DNA from: an uncultured Mycoplasmatota bacterium
GTDB taxonomy: Bacteria > Bacillota_I > Bacilli_A > RF39 > UBA660
Direction of reading: 5' to 3'
Assembly: GCA_946630615.1 (NCBI GenBank)
Contig: CAMOYX010000004.1
Coordinates: 1-34,916 of the forward strand
DNA length: 34,916 nt
Of the stretch, positions 9,120 to 17,800 are shown one piece after another. A model generated the notes under the pieces. It made no database searches, was not told where the DNA came from, and saw only the letters and a list, made by a program, of their open reading frames with translations. Positions within the stretch are counted from its first letter, which is position 1. Each line of letters begins with the position of its first letter. The position numbers and the translations under genes were made by a program.

Positions 9120-10927
9120 CTTAACTTTTCATCTATTTGTTCTCTTGAGAATGGTTTAGCAAGGTATCCATCAAATCCTTCTGCTAAGTATTTTTCTCTT
9201 GCACCTTCTACTGCATCAGCAGTTAAAGCAACAACTGGAGTATCAAAATTATCTATCTTAGATAATTCAACTAAAGTTTGTTCACCATTCATCCCTGGCA
9301 TCATGATATCTAAGAATATTAAATCATATTTCTTAGTTTTTACTTTTTCTAAACATTCAGTGCCAGATAGTACAGATTCAATTTCAAAGCCATATCTAGC
9401 TAAAGCTCTTTCAGCAACTTTAATATTAACTTTATTATCATCTACGATTAATATCTTTCTAAAGCCAAAGTTATTAACATAATTATTTTCATTTAATGTT
9501 GGATCAACTGGTTTAGACATAGTTTGAATTAGTTGAGGTAATTGAATAATAAACATAGAGCCTTTACCTACTTCAGATTTAACATCTATACTACCATTCA
9601 TCATATCTATTAATCTCTTAGTAACAGATAGCCCTACACCACTACTATTTTCACTTAATACGTCTTCATCATCCATATTATCATATGAATTAAATAAAGT
9701 AGCTATCTTATCTGTTTCAATACCTTTACCACTATCACTTACTATTATCATTAAATGTGAAGTATTATTTACATTCTCACATTTAACTTCTAATCCCACA
9801 AAGCCTTTAGTAGTATTTTTAATCGCGTTTGAAAGTAAATTATCTATTACTTGTTTAATATGAACTTTATCACCAATTAACTCATAAGGTATATTATTTG
9901 CAAAGTTAACTCTTAGTTCTACTTCACTAGGCACTTTAGATTGCCATATTCTAACAACTTCCATAACTTCTTTATTAAAGTTATAACTAACATTTTCAAT
10001 ATCCATACGAGATTGTTCAATGTTTGTTATATCTAATACATTGCCAACTATTTCTAATACTCTATTTGATGCAGCAATAATATCAGTTAAATCATCATTA
10101 ATAGCAGGACTTAATTGATTTGAATTAGCTTTAACATCTTCTGATAAACCTACTATAGCTGTTAAAGGATTTCTAATGTCTTTTGATATAGATGCTAAGA
10201 AATTAGTCTTAGCTTTATTAGCTTTAATAGCTTCCTTTCTTGCTGCGTCTACTTCATCAAGCATTGCCATATCTGGGTTTTCAATTGTAAAGTACATTAA
10301 GAAGCATAAGAATGCTTCAGCAATAATCATTAGATTTAATTCAGGATATCTTATTTGTACAAAAGATATAATAAATGCAAGCATTATAAATAAATATAAA
10401 GGTGCAGTTTTTCTTTTAGAAATATTCTTTCTTTTAAAAATTAAAGTAGTTAATAATAGGAAAGTTATAAATATAGCTATTATATAAGTAAATATTACTG
10501 ATGTACCATAAGAATATGCTATTGATTCAGTAAAATTAACTGAATAACTAATATTTAAAGAACAAATAATAACAGATAATATTGCTAAGAATATAGTAGA
10601 TAAATTAATAATAAATACTTCTTTCTTAGGATTAGAAATAACTAACATATACTTAAGCATAGATACCATAAAGAATACAAATTGAACTAAACTTGCCTTA
10701 GAAATAGTATTAATAATTATAGTTGGATAAATATGAGAATTAAATGCTAAGAATGTAAATATCCATTGTAATAATAATCCTATAAAACAACTAACTAACA
10801 TAGTCTTATAAATCTTATTCTCATAATTATTCATTCTTCTTTTAGAAAAATAAATTACAGATAAAGTAAAAATATAAATAATACTTAAAATAACTAAGTA
10901 TACTGATTTATTAATAATAAAATTCAT
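9104..10927 (-). CDS. Membrane hybrid histidine-kinase-like protein (multi-TM, degenerate HisKA, HATPase_c, REC); start revised from 11008
   Basis: REC: KILIVDDNKVN, LIFLDIMMPGMNG, VALTADA, LAKPF; HATPase: N-box KQVIDNLLSNAIKN, SDSGKGIE, GVGLSVTKRLI; H-box reads SISKDIRNPL (Lys for His). Upstream start runs through a terminator hairpin; MNFIINKSVYLV has SD ggtaggg. Confidence 0.85.
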   Translation of the reverse strand: MNFIINKSVYLVILSIIYIFTLSVIYFSKRRMNNYENKIYKTMLVSCFIGLLLQWIFTFLAFNSHIYPTIIINTISKASLVQFVFFMVSMLKYMLVISNPKKEVFIINLSTIFLAILSVIICSLNISYSVNFTESIAYSYGTSVIFTYIIAIFITFLLLTTLIFKRKNISKRKTAPLYLFIMLAFIISFVQIRYPELNLMIIAEAFLCFLMYFTIENPDMAMLDEVDAARKEAIKANKAKTNFLASISKDIRNPLTAIVGLSEDVKANSNQLSPAINDDLTDIIAASNRVLEIVGNVLDITNIEQSRMDIENVSYNFNKEVMEVVRIWQSKVPSEVELRVNFANNIPYELIGDKVHIKQVIDNLLSNAIKNTTKGFVGLEVKCENVNNTSHLMIIVSDSGKGIETDKIATLFNSYDNMDDEDVLSENSSGVGLSVTKRLIDMMNGSIDVKSEVGKGSMFIIQLPQLIQTMSKPVDPTLNENNYVNNFGFRKILIVDDNKVNIKVAERALARYGFEIESVLSGTECLEKVKTKKYDLIFLDIMMPGMNGEQTLVELSKIDNFDTPVVALTADAVEGAREKYLAEGFDGYLAKPFSREQIDEKLREVLK

Positions 10928-10954
10928 AACTTCCCTACCTTTAATAATATAATA

Positions 10955-10963
10955 ATTATAACA
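10955..10963 (-). promoter_or_regulatory. Extended -10 promoter (TGTTATAAT) of the kinase gene
   Basis: Minus strand tatacgTGTTATAATtattatattattaaaggtaggg..ATG. Confidence 0.55.
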
Positions 10964-10983
10964 CGTATAAAATAAAAAGAAAA

Positions 10984-11003
10984 AGAAGTATTTATATACT
11001 TCT
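10984..11003 (-). terminator. Intrinsic terminator/attenuator between REC gene and kinase gene
   Basis: AGAAGTATTTATATACTTCT hairpin followed on minus strand by ttctttttcttttt. Confidence 0.65.
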
Positions 11004-11004
11004 C

Positions 11005-11424
11005 TCATTTATTCCATTCATTAATTGCTTTAGTTACAGTTGAATCTATTTGTTGTACTGAGAAAGGTTTTAATAATATTGCAGCTACATTATAGCCTTT
11101 CTTAATTCTCTCTATCACAGATGCATTAGCTTCACCAGTTATTATTACAACTGGAATCTTTTCTAAATAACCTTTTTCCCTAAAGTAATCTAAAACACCA
11201 AAGCCATTAACGTTAGGCATATTAAGATCAAGTAAAATAGTTGCAATAGAACCTTCAGGCATAACATCAATTATTTGCATAGCTTGATCTCCATCTGCAG
11301 CCATTAATACTTTATATTGTTCCTTATATACTCTTTCAATTAGATTTCTAGTTAAATTAGAATCATCTACAATAAGAATAGTTTTCTCATTAAATACTGG
11401 TCTTAAACTAATCTTTGTATCCAT
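11005..11424 (-). CDS. Stand-alone response-regulator receiver domain protein
   Basis: 139 aa; TILIVDDSNLT, ATILLDLNMPNVNG, VIITGE, ILLKPF; no output domain. Confidence 0.9.
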   Translation of the reverse strand: MDTKISLRPVFNEKTILIVDDSNLTRNLIERVYKEQYKVLMAADGDQAMQIIDVMPEGSIATILLDLNMPNVNGFGVLDYFREKGYLEKIPVVIITGEANASVIERIKKGYNVAAILLKPFSVQQIDSTVTKAINEWNK

Positions 11425-11428
11425 GAGT

Positions 11429-11797
11429 TTACTCCCTTCCTAGGTATTTTTTAGCTAATGTATACATTCTTCCTATCTCTTGAACAAATTCATTAAAGTT
11501 AGTATCTATATATGCTTTATCGCCGTTTTTACCAGCCATTTCATGTGCAAGTCCTAACTCAGCAAGTTTCATAAATCCTAAGTATTTAGAATCACTCTTG
11601 AAACTATGAGCAATAATAGCATAGTTAGCTAAATCTCCACTTTCTTTATAATTCTTTAAATTATTAAAATTTGACTCAATGTCAGTAATGAAATCTCCTA
11701 AAGTTTCATCATACATTTCTTGGTCTCCTAATAATTCTAGACCATGTTCTAAGTCTACCCCATTACTCTTTAGTAATTCTATGTCTTTCATAAACAT
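11429..11797 (-). CDS. Stand-alone Hpt (histidine phosphotransfer) domain protein
   Basis: 122 aa alpha-helical; AHSFKSDSKYLGF matches the Hpt AHxLKGxS motif; next to REC gene. Confidence 0.85.
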   Translation of the reverse strand: MFMKDIELLKSNGVDLEHGLELLGDQEMYDETLGDFITDIESNFNNLKNYKESGDLANYAIIAHSFKSDSKYLGFMKLAELGLAHEMAGKNGDKAYIDTNFNEFVQEIGRMYTLAKKYLGRE

Positions 11798-11848
11798 CCC
11801 ACCTTACAATTATAATAATACCATAAACTATTAGAATTTAACAAAAAA

Positions 11849-11870
11849 GAAAGGTGATATACACCTTTCT
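11849..11870 (-). terminator. Intrinsic terminator downstream of giant surface protein
   Basis: AGAAAGGTGATATACACCTTTCT inverted repeat followed by minus-strand T-tract. Confidence 0.75.
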
Positions 11871-11888
11871 TATTTACATAGCGTTTAT

Positions 11889-14800
11889 TTAATTAGATAC
11901 TTCATCTTCAAGTACTATTATATATTCTTCATCAGAATCTATTAACTGATTATTATCATATAAAGAATATACTAATCTATAAGTGCCTGAATGAGGATTA
12001 TCTGCTAAAGTATAAGTAAAACTATTAGTAGTATCTATGTTATTCGTTACAAAGTATTCATTAGGATTAATAGGTACTAAACCAAATACTCCTGAGTTAG
12101 CCATTAAAGTTAAGTTAGTACTAAATAAATTATCATAAGTTACATTACTATAAGATGTAGAATCAATACTATTAACACTTCTTCTTTGAATCTCTAATCT
12201 TAAATTTGGATTTCTAAGTCTCATTGAAGATGCAATATAAACTATTATATTCTTAGAACCATTTAAAGTCTTACCATCACTTGCATGTACTATCTTAGAT
12301 TTATCATTAACTGATACTTTAATAACATTATCATTAGATAGTAATGTAACAGGTATCTCACGAGTATTACTTGCCATATCATTTGCATCATGTAAACCAT
12401 CTTGAGAAGCAAATACTTTAATAAATATTGTATAATCTCCAACTGGTAAAGATTCAGTAGTATTAAATGTTAGTTTTGGAGTAGTCTTAGATACTTTTTC
12501 TCCGACTTTAATTCTAAATACACCAGTTGCATCTGCATGATAAACATTACCATCATATGTAATAGATGCACCAGATAAAGCATCACCAGAAATTTGAGTA
12601 TCCATACTATCAACTAAAGTAATATTTAAACCCATGTTACTTGACTCGTAGTTAGTATCTACAACCTTAACACCACCACCAGCATCTGGATATGTAGGTT
12701 CAATAGCTAAGTTCATCTTGTAATCTTGATCATATCTAATATTGCCTTCACTAGTTGTAACATTTAAACTTAAGTTAATATTTGAGTTCTCATATAAAGT
12801 ATATTTCATAATTTCTTGTTTAATACCTAGTGTAGTACGTAAAGTAGTACCATTTTGTTTTTGTAATTCAATACCAATATTATTAGTAACATTTAATAAT
12901 GAACTATCAACATTAGCATTAGCAAAATCAAATATAAACAAGAACTCTTCATTAGTTGCTACTTCATCTTCGTAGTAATACAAGATATCATTTAAATGAT
13001 CATCATAATGGTTATTAGGATCCGTCGAGTCCATCCTTATAAATTTAGAGAACGGCAACTCTACCTGAGCATCATAACTTAACGTGTTAACAAAATAATT
13101 ATAATCAGCTTCAGTAATAGTGTAATAATAATAATTTGTACCAACTTTATCTGAAGATGAATCTATTAAAGTAATATTTGTACCAGGAGCAAGTGCTTTA
13201 GTTAATGTAAGTACTCTCTTATATGTATTTTCTTCTCCTACTTCTCCATATACATAAGGATCTCCATCAGTAAATAATGAGAAGTAAGCAGTAAATTGAG
13301 AGTTCTTAGTAATATTAACATCAGTAGCTGCTGGGAAGTCATATTTCTTACCATAAGTAATTGAAGCATCGTACGCATCTTCTAAATCGAACACTATAGT
13401 ATTAATATTAACTGTAATTCTTAAATACTTTAATTCATATTCAAATTCATTCTTAGGATACTTAACCTGTAAAGTAATAACTACATTTCCTAAATCTTTA
13501 TTCTGTCTAATATTCTTAGAGTGATACAAATAGAAATTAAATTTAGGAGCTGAATTTGTAATATCATTTTTATAATATGTAGTTCCATCATAAGAACCAT
13601 GATTAGTTGAGAAGAAATCTGTTGAACCATTGAATGTCCATTCACTAGTTTCTGCTTTCATAGATAAACCAATCTTTTGATCAGGTTCAGTACCTATTGG
13701 AGCAATCTTAGGAATAATTGAAGAATCAACTACTTCTACTCCTTCTAATAGACCATCAGCATTAAAACCAACAACTCTATATTCAGTACCACCATATGGA
13801 TATAAACTCATTGGTTGAGATAAAGTACCAAGTGATGAATACTTAGATGCTTCTAAAGTTATTTCAATCTTATCTGTTTGAACACCTATTGCCCACATAT
13901 AATATTCAGCTTCAGGAGGTGTTGGAACAACATAATCAGTAACTATTCTTGTACCATCTTGATTTAATGAATTAGTGTAGAAACCATCTTTAGTAATATC
14001 ATGATTTTCAGAGTGTAATCCAAGTATGTATGTACCACCAGTAATTAATAAACCTGCATTTGCAGCATCTCCATTATCGTACTCACTACTATAAAGTCCC
14101 ATTGAAATAGAACCAGTACTTGATACATTATACATACCCATAAATGCCATACCACTTACAACACCATAAGCAGTAGCTTGTTGGTTAGTAGTTACATTTA
14201 ATACTTTTTCACTTCTAATTAATACTCTATTAACTGAACCATTAGTTACTACATGTTCACCATCATTAATAGTAACAGTTTCATTTACTAATACGCCCTT
14301 AATTCTAGACATACTCTTAAAACTCTTTAACATATTAGCATTTTCTCTAACCAATAATGTTGATGAATTTACAAGTATTAATTCATCAATTCTATTAAGT
14401 GAATACTTAACAGATGAATAATCGTTAGTACTATCTTCTGCTCCAGATAATTCCATTACTACATTATCCATTGTTACTCTTGTTGCTCTTTGAATTGAAA
14501 TATTCCTACTAATATTAGTAATTGAACCAATATTAGCAAGATATACTATAGCATCTCCCTTAGTAAGTAAGGCATTACCTGAACCAAATATAGAGCCTTT
14601 TAAAGTAAATGCAAATCCATTATCTAAATATGATTCACCATCTATTTTAACATCTGTACCATTCATTACAGCGTAACTCTTAAAGTCGAAGTTAGCATCT
14701 CCTGATGAGTTTGCTTCACCTCCACCGAATACTGTACCATTAATAATAATATCTCCCTTAGCCATAGTATCATCACTAACAGCACTACCAATTCTTATTA

Positions 14801-17800
14801 CAGCATTACCATTAACTACAGAAGTATTACATCCACCATAGATATTTCCACCAATATCAAGTCCAGTAACATTTACTGTTGCACTAGAAGTTATAGAGTT
14901 TTCTACACCAATAGTACCAGAGTTACCACCCGCAAATAAGTTTCCATTAATCTTAGTATTTCCTGAAACATTAATTATTGATTTTCCATTAACACTAGCG
15001 GCATTACCACCACCAAATGCACTACCTAAAATCTTAGTATTAACTATATTTACAGTTGTATTTGAATTAACATTACCTCTATTACCTCCACCATATACGT
15101 CTTCATGAATATTTGTATTAGTAATAGATACATTTGCATTTGTATTAGTAGTAGAGTTATTACCTCCACCATATACATTATTAATTTTCTTAATATTAGT
15201 AATAGAAATATTATTTACACCAGTAGGAGCATAATTACCTCCACCATAAATATTTCCATAAGAACCACTCTTTAATAATGTAATATTAGCATTACTTGTT
15301 AAACCATTTTGGTTATTACCACCATAAATATTATCTACTTTAACAAAATTATTATTACTTGAAGTAACTATTCCTATATCACTAGCTTCTTTATTAGTAT
15401 AAATATGGAATGTAACAGTTCTACTTTGATTTGCATAAATAGTAATTGGAGCATTAGGATTATATAAACTTACTTCATCAAAATACCACATGCCATCTTC
15501 ATGAGTAATATTTGCTCCACCCCAGTTATCTGCAAGTACTGCATTAGGATCATTTATAAATATACTAGCAACATAATCATTTAAATCACTAGAAGTATTA
15601 TTAGTAGCAGTAATACTTACTTCAACATAATTACGATAAGTTGAATCAGGATTATAATTCATTACATTAAGTGATGAAGTTAAACCTATTCCTTCAGTTG
15701 TAATAGATTCATAATCACTAGGTTCATCTAATGTAACACTAGGAAGTGTAGGAATATAATTTGGATAACCTTGTCCTATTATAATATCCTTTAACTTATA
15801 ATGAGATAAATTATTTCTACTAGTATAATCTGGCAAAGCACCAAGATTTGGACTATAACTATTTTTAATAACAAAATATATTGATGAAGTACTATGTGCA
15901 GGAATTGATATCTCACTAGTAGTTTCATAATCAATAGTTAATGTTATATATTTATTCCTACTATTACTACTTCTAGTTCTTATATTAGTGTATAAATTTG
16001 GAGAAGAACTAGTACTATCAACATAATAACCATTTCTAAAGGAATTTGAGTTTTGCCATGCAACATATACATTAGCATAACCATCTACTCCAACCATTTG
16101 TTTATTAGTATTATTAGTATAAGTTAAAGTAACAGTATACTCAGTAGTAGAAGTTTGAGAAATATTAATTGAAGGAGTTACATTTCCATCATTACTATAA
16201 GTTTCACTTTCTCCTTCACTAATAGTTTTATATGGAGTTAAAGTATTAAAATCACTAGGTAAATTATTAGAAGTAGCATTAAGAATGTTACTTGTTGTAA
16301 CATTACCACTTTGATTTGCCCCACCATAGATATTAGTTATTTCACCATTATATAGATTAACATTTGTTGTAGTAGCACCAGCTTGGTTACCACCACCATA
16401 TACATTAGTAACATCAGTACCATTTAAATATACATGTGTAGTACTAACAGTTGCAGCGTTACCTCCACCAAATATATTACCTACTGGATCATCTCCATTT
16501 TTATTTGCATAAACAAATGACTCAGTAGTTGAAGCAGCGTTACCTCCACCATAAATATTATCGGCATCTCCACCATTAAAGTATACATAAGTTGTGCCAG
16601 ATGATGCACCACTACCTTTAGATCCACCATACACACTACCAAATTCACCATCATATACCCTAACCTTAGCAAGTGTTGTGCTACCACCTTCATTGTTACC
16701 ACCATAAATTGATGAAGCTTCACCACTTAAAACTACAACAGAAGATTCATTAACAGTACCACTTGTATTAGATCCACCAAATAAATTATTAACAATTGTA
16801 CTACCATCTAAATAAATAAATGTTTGAGGTTGACTTGTGGCATTACCACCACCAAAGGCATTACCTACTACACCACCATGTAATAATACAGTTGAGTTTA
16901 ATTCAGGGTAACCTTTTTTATCATTACCACCAAATACTCTACCAATATTACCACCAAGTACATCAACTATTACATCTCCATATACATGAGGAGTATAAGT
17001 ATTATCACCTTCTGCTCCACCAAATACATCACCTGTAACAGTACCAGAATATACATTAACTTTTGTAGTAGCATTTCTATTAGCAGTTGATGATGAGCCA
17101 TTAACTACACCAAAAGCACTACCACCATAAACTTTATTGATAGTTAATTTAGAGTTATCTGTTTCACCATTTACTCCAACATTAACTAATACATTTCCTT
17201 CTACGCCAGTGTTATTACCTTCACCACCACCGTAAACTCCTGTATTTACACTACCTGTTTTTAAATTAATTATAGTATCTCCATAAATAATACCAGAAAT
17301 ATTAGATCCACCATAAATAGAACCTCTAACACTTCCACCATCTAAAGTAATATTAACTTCACCTAAAATATTTGAAGAACCAGTTCCGTTTTGGTTACCA
17401 CCACCATAAACTGATCCAAGTACAGTACCTCCTAGTAACTTAATCTTAGTTTCACAAGAACTACCAGTACTTGTAATACCTGTTGCAGCAAAGTTTCCAC
17501 CACCATAGATATTGCCTCTAATAGTTGCGTTATCATTAACAATGATATACGAATTTTCAGCACTACCTACATTTGTACTAGAACTTCTTCCAGCACCAAT
17601 TCCAAATACAGATCCTGCTGTAACATCATACCTAGTAGCTTCATTACTTACTAATGTTTCATCACCAGCTTCAAAGTTACCACCTAAATATAGGTATGTA
17701 TCATCATTAATCTGAGCATTCATATTACTTAAATCTACTGTAGAACTTCCATTTGAAGCTCCAAATAAACCATAATCAACTTTACCACCAGTAGCTTGAA

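Noticed and set aside
11889-11960. Sortase LPXTG anchor in the giant protein
   Set aside because: C-terminus ends ...SDEEYIIVLEDEVSN with no LPXTG-like motif, hydrophobic segment or basic tail.
16481-17038. ORFs 16481-16726 (-) and 16820-17038 (+) inside the giant gene
   Set aside because: Out-of-frame/antisense readings of the YGGGN repeats; low-complexity Met/His/Tyr-rich translations.
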